Below, in pieces: positions 11,648 to 20,003 of a stretch of 64,000 bases of DNA; position 1 is the first letter of the stretch; the number at the start of each line of letters is the position of its first letter. Both the position numbers and the translations under genes were made by a program. Origin of the DNA: an uncultured Umboniibacter sp. (GTDB lineage: Bacteria > Pseudomonadota > Gammaproteobacteria > Pseudomonadales > DSM-25080); NCBI RefSeq assembly GCF_947497555.1, contig NZ_CANMGY010000001.1:552208-616207 (forward strand). Reading direction: 5' to 3'. Under the pieces are notes generated by a model. It searched no databases, was not told the origin of the DNA, and saw only the letters and a list, made by a program, of their open reading frames with translations.

Positions 11648-13816
11648 ATGGACGTTTCGCAATTACTCGACAAATTAAATGATGCTCAGCGCCAGGCCGT
11701 CTCCGCCCCCCTGCAAAATATGTTGGTATTGGCAGGCGCTGGTTCTGGTAAAACGCGTGTCTTAGTTCACCGTATAGCTTGGTTATTGCAAGTAGAGGGA
11801 GTGTCACCTTACGGAATTCTGGCAGTCACTTTTACCAATAAGGCCGCCAAGGAGATGCGAGGTCGAGTAGAAGAACTTGTCGGGCCCAGTGAGAGAGGGA
11901 TGTGGATCGGCACCTTTCACGGTATCGCTCACCGACTACTTAAGCAACATTGGTTAGAAGCAGGTTTGAAGCAGAACTTTCAGGTCATTGATAGTGATGA
12001 TCAAGTCCGACTCCTCAAGCGAATCCTCAAAGAACAGGGAATCGACGAAGCGCAGTTCCCGCCAAAGCAAATGGCCTGGTTTATTAACGGCCAAAAGGAT
12101 GAGGGGCGCCGTGCCGAGCATATGAGTGCACGAGATCCGATTTCGCGAACCCAGCAGAAAATCTATCTAGCCTACGAGGATGTTTGTCAGCGGAGTTCAC
12201 TGGTAGACTTCGGCGAGTTACTACTGCGAGCCCATGAACTGTGGCTCAAAAAACCCGAATTATTGAGTCATTATCAACAGCGGTTCCAAACCATATTGGT
12301 AGACGAATTCCAAGATACCAACACTATTCAGTATGCCTGGTTAAGGGTATTGGCTGGAGATAAAACTCCGATTATTGCGGTGGGCGATGATGATCAATCT
12401 ATTTACGGTTGGCGTGGCGCAAAAATTGAGAATATCCGACAATTTGATCGGGATTTTTCCCCAGTAGAAACCATCCGGCTAGAACAGAATTATCGCTCAA
12501 CCAGTACCATCCTGAAGGGTGCGAATGCGGTGATTGAAAATAATGGTGATCGCCTAGGAAAGTCACTATGGACCGACGGTGATGCGGGTGATGATATTAC
12601 GGTGTTCGCAGCTTACAACGAGCAGGATGAGGCGAGCTTCATCAGTGATCAGCTTCGAGACTGGAAGGCATCAGGTCGAAAGTTGGCCGAAGCTGCCGTT
12701 TTATATCGTTCTAACGCTCAATCACGCACACTAGAAGAAGCACTCCTACGCTCGGGCACACCCTATCGTATCTACGGCGGACAGCGCTTCTATGAGCGTC
12801 TTGAGATCAAAAACGCGCTTGCGTACCTTCGTTTAATCCAAAGTAGGGGTGACGACCAAGCCTTTGAGCGGGTCATCAATATTCCAACCCGCGGAATTGG
12901 TGAGAAAACCATTGAGAAAATACGACTAACAGCAAGAGAAGAGGGCTGTAGTTTCTGGGAGGCGGCGGGACTAATGGTTGAGCGAAAGTTGCTCCCAACT
13001 CGAGCAAATAATCTCGTACAATCGTTTTTAGACCTGGTTGATGAGGCGTCAGTGGGTGACGAGGAATTACCGTTATTTGAACTCTGTGAGCAGGTCATGC
13101 ATCAGACTGGTCTTATTGAGTTCCACCAAAAGGAACGTGGTGAAAAGGGCCAAGCTAGAGTAGAAAACCTGAAGGAACTTATCACCGCGACGAAAAACTT
13201 TAGCCTTGATGAAGATGATGAAACCCCAGCGCTTAGCCAGTTCTTAGCCTCAGCATCCTTAGATGCCGGTGATCGCCAAGCTAGTGAAGATGAAGATGCG
13301 GTGCAGTTAATGACATTGCACTCCGCAAAGGGCCTGGAATTCCCTTTAGTCTTTATTGCTGGGATGGAAGAGGGCTTGTTTCCCCATAAAATGTCACTCG
13401 ATGAGGGGCGCGGTATTGAGGAAGAGCGCCGCTTGGCGTATGTAGGTATGACTCGAGCGATGGAAAGGCTGGTATTGTGTTGGGCGGAAATGCGCAGACT
13501 TTACGGCAATGAGAACTACACGGTGATGAGCCGCTTTATTCGTGAAGTCCCTGATGAGTTACTGCATCATGTAAGGTTGAAGGCGACGGTATCTTCGCCG
13601 CTATTTCAAAAAACATCACCGTCACCACGTTTACGACAGAATGTAGAGCCGCAAAGCGGGATAACTTTGGGCCAGTCCGTGGTTCACCCAACCTTTGGGG
13701 ATGGTGTGGTACTTGCCGTCGAGGGAGCAGGTGCTCGCGCTCGTGTACACGTTAATTTTGATCAAGTGGGTGCGAAATGGCTGATGCTCGCACACGCTAA
13801 TTTACAGGCACTATAG
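11648..13816 (+). CDS. uvrD: DNA helicase II, UvrD
   Basis: A 722-residue superfamily 1A helicase for mismatch and nucleotide-excision repair. Motif I AGAGSGKT is near residue 30; VDEFQDTN (motif II), GDDDQSIYGWRGA (motif III), LEQNYRS (motif IV) and LMTLHSAKGLEF (motif V) follow in order. The C-terminus VVHPTFGDGVV is the Tudor-like segment of UvrD, which separates it from Rep. No LexA box is evident upstream by eye. Confidence 0.97.
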   Translation: MDVSQLLDKLNDAQRQAVSAPLQNMLVLAGAGSGKTRVLVHRIAWLLQVEGVSPYGILAVTFTNKAAKEMRGRVEELVGPSERGMWIGTFHGIAHRLLKQHWLEAGLKQNFQVIDSDDQVRLLKRILKEQGIDEAQFPPKQMAWFINGQKDEGRRAEHMSARDPISRTQQKIYLAYEDVCQRSSLVDFGELLLRAHELWLKKPELLSHYQQRFQTILVDEFQDTNTIQYAWLRVLAGDKTPIIAVGDDDQSIYGWRGAKIENIRQFDRDFSPVETIRLEQNYRSTSTILKGANAVIENNGDRLGKSLWTDGDAGDDITVFAAYNEQDEASFISDQLRDWKASGRKLAEAAVLYRSNAQSRTLEEALLRSGTPYRIYGGQRFYERLEIKNALAYLRLIQSRGDDQAFERVINIPTRGIGEKTIEKIRLTAREEGCSFWEAAGLMVERKLLPTRANNLVQSFLDLVDEASVGDEELPLFELCEQVMHQTGLIEFHQKERGEKGQARVENLKELITATKNFSLDEDDETPALSQFLASASLDAGDRQASEDEDAVQLMTLHSAKGLEFPLVFIAGMEEGLFPHKMSLDEGRGIEEERRLAYVGMTRAMERLVLCWAEMRRLYGNENYTVMSRFIREVPDELLHHVRLKATVSSPLFQKTSPSPRLRQNVEPQSGITLGQSVVHPTFGDGVVLAVEGAGARARVHVNFDQVGAKWLMLAHANLQAL

Positions 13817-13824
13817 GCAAAAAA

Positions 13825-14964
13825 ATGACAAATAAAAAAGCCTCTGTTCAAACCTTAGTGATTATCGGGCTATTAGCACTACTCGTATTAGTGTTCTATT
13901 TAGCGGCCTTCAATCAGGTTAATCGTAATACTTCTCAGGATATTGCCGCCGATAGGGAGGAGACCTTCAATTGGCGGTTGGTGACCACTTGGCCAAAGGG
14001 CTTTCCTGGCTTAGGAACGGCGCCCGAGAATTTTGCTAAATTGGTACAGGATATGTCAGGTGGGCGATTGAACATCACCGTCTACGGCGCAGGTGAAATT
14101 GTTGGTGCGCTTGAAGTCTTTGATGCAGTCTCTGCTGGATCAGCTGAGATGGGACATGGTGCAGCCTATTATTGGAAAGGCAAGGTGCCTGCGGCGCAAT
14201 TCTTTACTTCAATCCCCTTCGGTATGAATGCTCAAGAATATAATGGCTGGTTACACCATGGCGGCGGACTTAGCATGTGGAGAGAGCTTTACGAACCCTT
14301 CAACCTGGTGCCCTTTGCTGGGGGAAACACTGGAGTTCAAATGGGCGGTTGGTATAACCGTGAAATCAAAACGATTGACGACTTAAGTGGTTTAAAGATG
14401 CGAATTCCTGGCTTGGGGGGCGAAGTCCTCAATCGTGCCGGCGGGACCACTGTTAATATTCCGGGTGGCGAGCTCTACACCTCACTTAAGACCGGTGTGA
14501 TTGATGCAACGGAATGGGTTGGCCCCTATAATGATTTAGCCTTCGGTTTTCATGAGGTAGCGGAGTTCTATTATTATCCAGGCTTTCATGAGCCAGGTGC
14601 CTCACTTGAATTTATTGTGAATGCTAATGCGCTCGCTACCCTTCCAGCTGACTTGCGTTCTATCGTGGAAGGTGCTGCCAGAGCAATCAATCAAGATATG
14701 CTAGATGAGTACACGGCGAGTAATAACGCTGCTTTACAGGAGTTGGTGGAGGTTCATGGCGTAAAATTACGTCGGATGCCAACCCCGGTGTTCAACCACC
14801 TCTACCAAATTGCGCAAACGGTCTACGCGGAAACCGCCGCAACGGATCCAGAGTTTGCTCGAGTTTGGGAAAGCTATCGTGATTTCCAACTGAGCGTTGA
14901 GCGTTATCACGCAATTTCTGAAGAAGCCTACTACGAGCAGCGCCGAGCAGCAGAGCGACAATAA
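13825..14964 (+). CDS. TRAP transporter substrate-binding protein, TakP-like DctP
   Basis: A 379-residue periplasmic receptor. Residues about 11-30 are a hydrophobic signal or anchor without a clear cleavage site. TTWPKGFPGLGT, then the conserved substrate-carboxylate arginine at 193 (KMRIPG) and Glu230-Trp231 (TEWVGPYND) resemble the 2-oxoacid-binding TakP type, so a keto acid is a plausible ligand. That is inference. It is 8 bases after uvrD, while its probable dctQ and dctM partners lie on the opposite strand beyond the thioesterase gene. The gene start is rich in A. Confidence 0.9.
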   Translation: MTNKKASVQTLVIIGLLALLVLVFYLAAFNQVNRNTSQDIAADREETFNWRLVTTWPKGFPGLGTAPENFAKLVQDMSGGRLNITVYGAGEIVGALEVFDAVSAGSAEMGHGAAYYWKGKVPAAQFFTSIPFGMNAQEYNGWLHHGGGLSMWRELYEPFNLVPFAGGNTGVQMGGWYNREIKTIDDLSGLKMRIPGLGGEVLNRAGGTTVNIPGGELYTSLKTGVIDATEWVGPYNDLAFGFHEVAEFYYYPGFHEPGASLEFIVNANALATLPADLRSIVEGAARAINQDMLDEYTASNNAALQELVEVHGVKLRRMPTPVFNHLYQIAQTVYAETAATDPEFARVWESYRDFQLSVERYHAISEEAYYEQRRAAERQ

Positions 14965-14998
14965 CAGCCACTCGGTGTCGGAAGCTGAAATCTCTCTA

Positions 14999-15403
14999 TT
15001 AGCGGGGGATTCGCCTCGTCTTCCCTTCGTCGCTAATGGCAACAAAATAGAAGCGTCCATCAGCAACCTTTTGCTGAAATGGACTTTTCCCTTTAGATGT
15101 CACCCATGCCTCGACATTAATTTCTATCGATGCATGACCAATGGCCACGATATCGCAGTAACAGGACACATTGGCCCCGAGTGGCACGGGGCGGAGAAAA
15201 TTAATTGCCTGGACGGCAGCGGTTACTACTCTCCCTTCGGCCGTTTCCTCTGCCAACACGCCGCCTGCTAGATCCATTTGCTGCATCAGCCACCCACCAT
15301 AAATATCACCGTAACCATTGGTATCTTTGCTGAGAGCTGTTAAACGCAAACAGAGCTCACCGGTCGGTTTTAGATCATCATCTAAATTGTTTTCTTGGTT
15401 CAT
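14999..15403 (-). CDS. Hotdog-fold acyl-CoA thioesterase, YciA-like
   Basis: A 134-residue single-hotdog protein. TNGYGDIYGGWLMQQMDLAGG matches the start of the acyl-CoA thioester hydrolase family, with the catalytic Asp in MDLAGG. It would hydrolyse acyl-CoA in the cytosol; the chain length is not predictable. Its ATG overlaps the dctM stop by one base (TGATG), so it is translated with the TRAP permease. Its 3' end faces dctP, with 34 bases between. Confidence 0.9.
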   Translation of the reverse strand: MNQENNLDDDLKPTGELCLRLTALSKDTNGYGDIYGGWLMQQMDLAGGVLAEETAEGRVVTAAVQAINFLRPVPLGANVSCYCDIVAIGHASIEINVEAWVTSKGKSPFQQKVADGRFYFVAISDEGKTRRIPR

Positions 15404-16773
15404 CAGGCCGTGCCTTTTAGGTAATTAGGGAGGAAAGTAGCAATTTCCGGAACGAGCGCCAATAGGCACAGGACGAAAAGTTGAAGTCCAATAAAGGGTA
15501 TTACACCGCGATAGATCTCTTTGGTAGGAATACTATCAGGTGTTACACCCCGTAAATAGAAGAGGGCAAAGCCGAATGGCGGCGTTAAGAAACTTGTTTG
15601 CAGGTTAATCGCTAAGGCAATTCCAAGCCAAAGAGGATCGACGCCCATGCCAAGCAAAACCGGTCCGACGAGTGGTATCACGACGAAGCAGATTTCGATA
15701 AAGTCGAGGACAAACCCCATTAGAAAAACAACCAGCATCACCATTATCGTAGCGCCGATGACACCGCCGGGTAGGCTATAGAGAAAATCAGCGATCAATT
15801 CCTCCCCGCCAAAACCTCGGAACACTAACGAGAACATTGACGCACCCAATAGAATTAAAAATACCATCGCAGTGATCTTCGCAGCCTGCTGCGAGGCATC
15901 CTTTAATAGCTCAATGGTTAAAACTCCGTTGAGGTAGGCAAGAAAGATAGCACCTATGGCACCCACACCAGCGGCTTCAGTAGGGGTAGCGGCACCGCTT
16001 AAGATAGACCCCAGTACTAGCACGATCAATAAAATAGGAGGCAATAGGTGTTTAAACAATACCGCCTTCGAGGTTTTTTGCTTGGTTGTTAAGCGTGGCG
16101 TGTGCTGTGGTTTTATTAGTGCATAAAAGCCAACGTACAACATATATACCGCTACTAAGATCAACCCTGGGATAATTGCGCCAACGAATAAGTCCCCAAC
16201 AGAAAGTGTTTCGGGGTTGTAGATCCCCTGTCGGAGCTGAGCTTGTTGATAGGCGTTGGATAACACATCTCCAAGCAGGACTAGTGCAATCGATGGCGGA
16301 ATAATCTGCCCTAATGTACCCGTAGACGCGATAACGCCCGTTGCGAGCGACGGCTTGTAGCCCATTTTTAACATCGTAGGTAGCGATATTAACCCCATTG
16401 TGACGACCGTTGCACCGACGATACCTGTGCTTGCTGCCATCAGCGCGCCCACGGCAATTACAGCGAGCGCAAGCCCACCAGGAACATGCCCCCACATACT
16501 ACCCAGTGTTTCAAGCAGCTTTTCCGCAATCTTTGATCGTTCGAGTAAAACACCCATTAGAACAAAGAGCGGAACGGCCATTAAAGTACTATTGGTAATG
16601 GTGCCGAATACACGATTTACGTAAGCACCAAGCAGCTGTTGGTCAAAGACGCCACCGAGAATTCCGCCAACGGCGAATGTTAGCGACACCCCTGCTAGGG
16701 TTAACGCAACCGGATAGCCAGAAATCAGAGCAATGCAAAGCACCACGAACATTAGTACCGCTAGCCACTCCAT
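15403..16773 (-). CDS. dctM: TRAP transporter large permease subunit DctM
   Basis: A 456-residue membrane protein with about 12-13 predicted helices, the usual size and hydrophobicity of DctM. Family segments include GIVGATVVTMGLISLPTML, GTLGQIIPPS and a C-terminal TPPFG. It forms the Na+-driven carrier with DctQ and takes substrate from DctP. The start ATG overlaps the dctQ stop by one base (TAATG). Confidence 0.95.
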   Translation of the reverse strand: MEWLAVLMFVVLCIALISGYPVALTLAGVSLTFAVGGILGGVFDQQLLGAYVNRVFGTITNSTLMAVPLFVLMGVLLERSKIAEKLLETLGSMWGHVPGGLALAVIAVGALMAASTGIVGATVVTMGLISLPTMLKMGYKPSLATGVIASTGTLGQIIPPSIALVLLGDVLSNAYQQAQLRQGIYNPETLSVGDLFVGAIIPGLILVAVYMLYVGFYALIKPQHTPRLTTKQKTSKAVLFKHLLPPILLIVLVLGSILSGAATPTEAAGVGAIGAIFLAYLNGVLTIELLKDASQQAAKITAMVFLILLGASMFSLVFRGFGGEELIADFLYSLPGGVIGATIMVMLVVFLMGFVLDFIEICFVVIPLVGPVLLGMGVDPLWLGIALAINLQTSFLTPPFGFALFYLRGVTPDSIPTKEIYRGVIPFIGLQLFVLCLLALVPEIATFLPNYLKGTA

Positions 16774-17279
16774 TAGCGGGGCTCCTCTAGCGGTGCTAAA
16801 ACGGCCTTAATGTTGGTAACCAATAGAGCGACCCCTTGAATAGCGAGCAGTAAGAAACTAATTGGAATGATACTTTTTAAGAGATATAGCGCTGGTATGC
16901 CGTTAGCTTGAGGAGAGTCCTCAAGAATTGACCAGGAGTCTATGACGAACGGGAGCGCAGAGATTGTACTGTAAATACAGAACGGGAGTAGGCAAACGAT
17001 AGCGCCAACAATATTAACCCAATGCTGTGATTGTGGTCGCATGCGTCGGTAAAAGATATCAACTCGAACGTGATCTTCAGTTTGTAACGCCCAGGGAATA
17101 ACCAGCATCAGAGCAAACGCGTGTAAATACGTGACTGATTCTTGCACCGCGATGGAGCTCCAGTCGAAACCGAAGCGCAACAGGACAATGAATGTTGTGA
17201 TTATCGCCATCGCCAGGATGAGTAAGCTAGCCCATTGGCCGATCTTTGCTATGAGGTGATTAACCCTATTGGTATGCAC
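16773..17279 (-). CDS. dctQ: TRAP transporter small permease subunit DctQ
   Basis: A 168-residue protein with four predicted membrane helices; EDHVRVDIFYRR after helix two is a DctQ signature. The start is GTG (complement of 17277-17279) with an AAGAGA ribosome site. Transcription runs dctQ-dctM-thioesterase. An A-rich element with AACAATAA sits just upstream of the ribosome site (see the separate entry). Confidence 0.93.
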   Translation of the reverse strand: MHTNRVNHLIAKIGQWASLLILAMAIITTFIVLLRFGFDWSSIAVQESVTYLHAFALMLVIPWALQTEDHVRVDIFYRRMRPQSQHWVNIVGAIVCLLPFCIYSTISALPFVIDSWSILEDSPQANGIPALYLLKSIIPISFLLLAIQGVALLVTNIKAVLAPLEEPR

Positions 17280-17286
17280 AGTATAT

Positions 17287-17298
17287 CTCTTATTGTTT
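17287..17298 (-). promoter_or_regulatory. Candidate Crc/Hfq A-rich motif at the dctQ ribosome site
   Basis: The minus strand reads AACAATAA (complement of 17290-17297), matching the AAnAAnAA pattern of catabolite-repression motifs in Pseudomonas, immediately before the dctQ ribosome site. A short motif can occur by chance. The presence of crc in this window makes it worth noting. Confidence 0.4.
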
Positions 17299-17387
17299 TC
17301 CTCGATTATACCTTAAGCGGGAGGAGTGTTAAGCATTTGGAGTCGTTGTAAAGGATGTTTTTTCACGAATATGACAAATAAATTACT

Positions 17388-17405
17388 TTGTAACATTACT
17401 GTCAT
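17388..17405 (+). promoter_or_regulatory. PhoB-binding Pho box of the pst operon
   Basis: Two 7-base direct repeats, TTGTAAC (17388-17394) and a perfect CTGTCAT (17399-17405), are separated by ATTA, the 11-base period of a Pho box. A -10-like TAGACT begins 10 bases later at 17416, the spacing of PhoB-activated promoters. The first repeat matches only 4 of 7. Confidence 0.75.
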
Positions 17406-17456
17406 AAAGTGTTCGTAGACTGGCTTTAGTTGAAAAAATTGCCTAGGAGCATAACT

Positions 17457-18482
17457 ATGAAACTTAAAGCATTATTAGCCATCAGTCTTATTGCTAGTGC
17501 GGCCCAAGTATCGGCCCGCGAGCACATTGAAATTGTAGGTTCTTCTACCGTTTACCCTTTTACCACAGTTGTGGCAGAGCGCTTCGGTAAAGCGACGCAA
17601 TTCCGTACCCCAACTGTAGAATCTACCGGCACTGGCGGTGGTATGCAGTTGTTCTGTGGCGGTGTTGGTGTTGGTACTCCAGATATGACTAACGCTTCAC
17701 GTCGAATTAAGTCGTCAGAAGTTGAGTTGTGTGCGAGTAATGGCGTTACTGAAATTGTTGAAGTTAAAGTCGGCTACGATGGTATTGTGATGGCAAATTC
17801 AGTTGCCGCTCAGCAATTTGATTTAACGCCACGTGAAATCTTTTTGGCGCTAGGAAAGTTGGTTCCAAACCCAGATGGTAGCGAGACATTGGTAGAAAAC
17901 CCTTACCGTACATGGAATGAAGTAAATAGCTCGCTTCCTGAGGTGCGAATTGAGGTTCTTGGTCCACCACCCTCATCAGGTACTCGAGATGCTTTCGCTG
18001 AATTAGCGATGGAATCAGGTTGTAAGTCCTTCGACTGGATTGCTGCAATTAAATCGGAAGATAAGAATCGTTTTAAAGCGGTTTGTCACGGCATTCGTGA
18101 AGATGGCGCCTACGTTGAAGCTGGTGAAAACGACAACCTAATTGTTCAAAAGCTAGCGGCTAACCCCAACAGCTTAGGTGTGTTTGGTTATAGCTTCCTA
18201 GAGTCAAATGCAGATGTTGTCCACGGCGCTATGATCAACGGTATCGCTCCTGAGTTCGAAGCGATTTCAGATGGTAGCTACCCGATCTCACGCGCACTTT
18301 TCTTCTACGTGAAGGCAGCGCATGTCAATGTTGTTCCGGGCATCGAAGAATTCCTTTCGGAATTCACCAGCGAAGCGGCGTGGGGTGATGATGGTTACTT
18401 GACCGATCGCGGCTTGATTCCAATGCCTGAAGAAGAGCGTACTCAAGTTGGAACAGCGGTAAGAAGCTTAGAAGCAATCTAA
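17457..18482 (+). CDS. pstS: Periplasmic phosphate-binding protein PstS
   Basis: A 341-residue phosphate receptor. I start at ATG 17457 with AGGAGC upstream rather than at the in-frame TTG 17430. Residues 1-20 are a signal peptide ending AQVSA. The mature start has the phosphate-binding GSSTVYPF loop, and ESTGTGGGMQLFC and SSGTRDAF follow. It is the first gene of pstSCAB-phoU, behind a Pho box, so it is induced by phosphate starvation. Confidence 0.96.
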   Translation: MKLKALLAISLIASAAQVSAREHIEIVGSSTVYPFTTVVAERFGKATQFRTPTVESTGTGGGMQLFCGGVGVGTPDMTNASRRIKSSEVELCASNGVTEIVEVKVGYDGIVMANSVAAQQFDLTPREIFLALGKLVPNPDGSETLVENPYRTWNEVNSSLPEVRIEVLGPPPSSGTRDAFAELAMESGCKSFDWIAAIKSEDKNRFKAVCHGIREDGAYVEAGENDNLIVQKLAANPNSLGVFGYSFLESNADVVHGAMINGIAPEFEAISDGSYPISRALFFYVKAAHVNVVPGIEEFLSEFTSEAAWGDDGYLTDRGLIPMPEEERTQVGTAVRSLEAI

Positions 18483-18507
18483 GTTCAGATTATCCCATGA
18501 AGTTTGC

Positions 18508-18540
18508 ACAACCCACTTGCGTTATGCGTAAGTGGGTTGT
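18508..18540 (+). other. Stem-loop between pstS and pstC, possible partial terminator
   Basis: ACAACCCACTT (18508-18518) and AAGTGGGTTGT (18530-18540) are perfect 11-base arms around an 11-base loop, followed by TCTTGTTAT. The weak T-run suggests attenuation or mRNA 3'-end protection, which would let pstS be made in excess over the permease genes. Confidence 0.7.
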
Positions 18541-18587
18541 TCTTGTTATAGTATGACCTGTTTTTATATCGGTTGATTGAGTTATTT

Positions 18588-20003
18588 ATGTCTCCAAGTG
18601 TGATTTTATTTTTGATCGTCGGCCTTGGTTTGTTTTCGTGGTTCACCGCCACCGGACGAGCTAAGAAGAAGTCGACAGGTACCAGTCGACTTCCGGCGTT
18701 ACCCCATTACTACGGCCTCTGGGCGGTTTTGTGGACGGTTGTACCAGCTCTATTTTTGGTGTTGATTTGGGTGCTACTAGAGCAAAGTGTAATTAGAGCC
18801 ATTGTGGTCGCAGATATCCCGCAATCCTACCTATCTGGGGCTAACTCGGACCCAGCGCTCATCTTTTCAATGATCAAAAATCATGTTCAAGATGGTGTTA
18901 TCGCAGAATCCTTGGCGACTGAGTTGATTCCAGCAGCTGAGGCTTATGTTTATCTTGCTGGGGCTGCGAATAGCGCACTCTTCGGTGCTGTTGCATTGAT
19001 TAGTGTAGCGGGGCTGTTGTTCTCGGTGGTGAAATTCTCTAGCAAGCTGCACGCTCGAGTGTCGGTAGAAAAATGGATTCGTGGCTTTCTGTTTTTGAGT
19101 AGCCTGATTGCCATCCTAACTACCCTAGGGATCCTGCTATCGGTCATCTTTGAATCGATGCGATTCTTCCAGATGGTTTCACCCATGGAGTTTCTATTTG
19201 GTACACATTGGAGCCCTCAGGTTGCCCTCCGTGCCGATCAAACCGCTTCATCCGGTAGTTTCGGAGCGGTTCCGCTCTTTGCGGGCACGCTATTAATCGC
19301 CGCAATCGCGATGAGTGTCGCGTTACCCGTAGGCCTCTACTCAGCCATCTTTTTATCTGAATACGCCACAACGCGAGTGCGCAACATTCTTAAGCCGGTG
19401 CTTGAGGTTTTGGCAGGTATCCCAACTGTTGTTTACGGCTTTTTCGCCGCGTTAACGGTGGCACCGAATGTGCGAAATTTCGTTGAATGGCTATCTGAAA
19501 AATTTATCGCCATGGGGTTGATGGATACGCCTTTCGAGATTAGCTCAGAAAGCGCCCTCGCTGCGGGTGCGGTAATGGGGATTATGTTGATCCCGTTTAT
19601 CTCCTCGATGGCCGATGATGTCATTCGAGCGGTGCCAACCTCACTGCGTGACGGATCGCTGGGTTTGGGTGCTACCCGCAGCGAAACCATCACCAAGGTA
19701 ACACTGCCTGCGGCATTACCAGGCGTAGTGGGCGGCATCATGTTAGCCATCTCGCGAGCGATTGGTGAAACAATGATCGTGGTCATGGCCGCCGGGTTGT
19801 CGGCAAAAATGACGGCAAATCCATTTGAGTCGGTGACCACGGTTACCGTTCAGATTGCCACGCTATTAGTAGGTGACCAAGAGTTCGATAGTCCGAAAAC
19901 CCTCGCCGCATTCGCGCTTGGTTTAGTCCTCTTTGTAGTGACCTTAATTCTTAATATGATTGCGCTGCACGTAGTAAATAAGTATCGAGAGCAATATGAC
20001 TAA
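18588..20003 (+). CDS. pstC: Phosphate ABC transporter permease PstC
   Basis: A 471-residue inner-membrane permease, longer than E. coli PstC by an N-terminal hydrophobic region of the type seen in Pseudomonas. ATG 18588 is my choice; a TTG at 18573 would add five residues. The binding-protein-dependent transport domain occupies the second half, with the EAA loop (SLRDGSLGLGATRSETI) contacting PstB. The stop overlaps pstA by 8 bases. Confidence 0.94.
   Translation: MSPSVILFLIVGLGLFSWFTATGRAKKKSTGTSRLPALPHYYGLWAVLWTVVPALFLVLIWVLLEQSVIRAIVVADIPQSYLSGANSDPALIFSMIKNHVQDGVIAESLATELIPAAEAYVYLAGAANSALFGAVALISVAGLLFSVVKFSSKLHARVSVEKWIRGFLFLSSLIAILTTLGILLSVIFESMRFFQMVSPMEFLFGTHWSPQVALRADQTASSGSFGAVPLFAGTLLIAAIAMSVALPVGLYSAIFLSEYATTRVRNILKPVLEVLAGIPTVVYGFFAALTVAPNVRNFVEWLSEKFIAMGLMDTPFEISSESALAAGAVMGIMLIPFISSMADDVIRAVPTSLRDGSLGLGATRSETITKVTLPAALPGVVGGIMLAISRAIGETMIVVMAAGLSAKMTANPFESVTTVTVQIATLLVGDQEFDSPKTLAAFALGLVLFVVTLILNMIALHVVNKYREQYD

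Noticed and set aside
10675..11673. A longer form of the RpiR-type regulator starting at 11673
   Set aside because: The extra 42 residues are hydrophobic and unlike the family, and they overlap the uvrD start.
14897..15271. Plus-strand frame overlapping the dctP end and the thioesterase gene
   Set aside because: It is antisense to a conserved gene and has no family-like features.
17350..17375. parS-like TTTCACG near pstS
   Set aside because: It matches only part of TGTTTCACGTGAAACA and lacks the palindrome.
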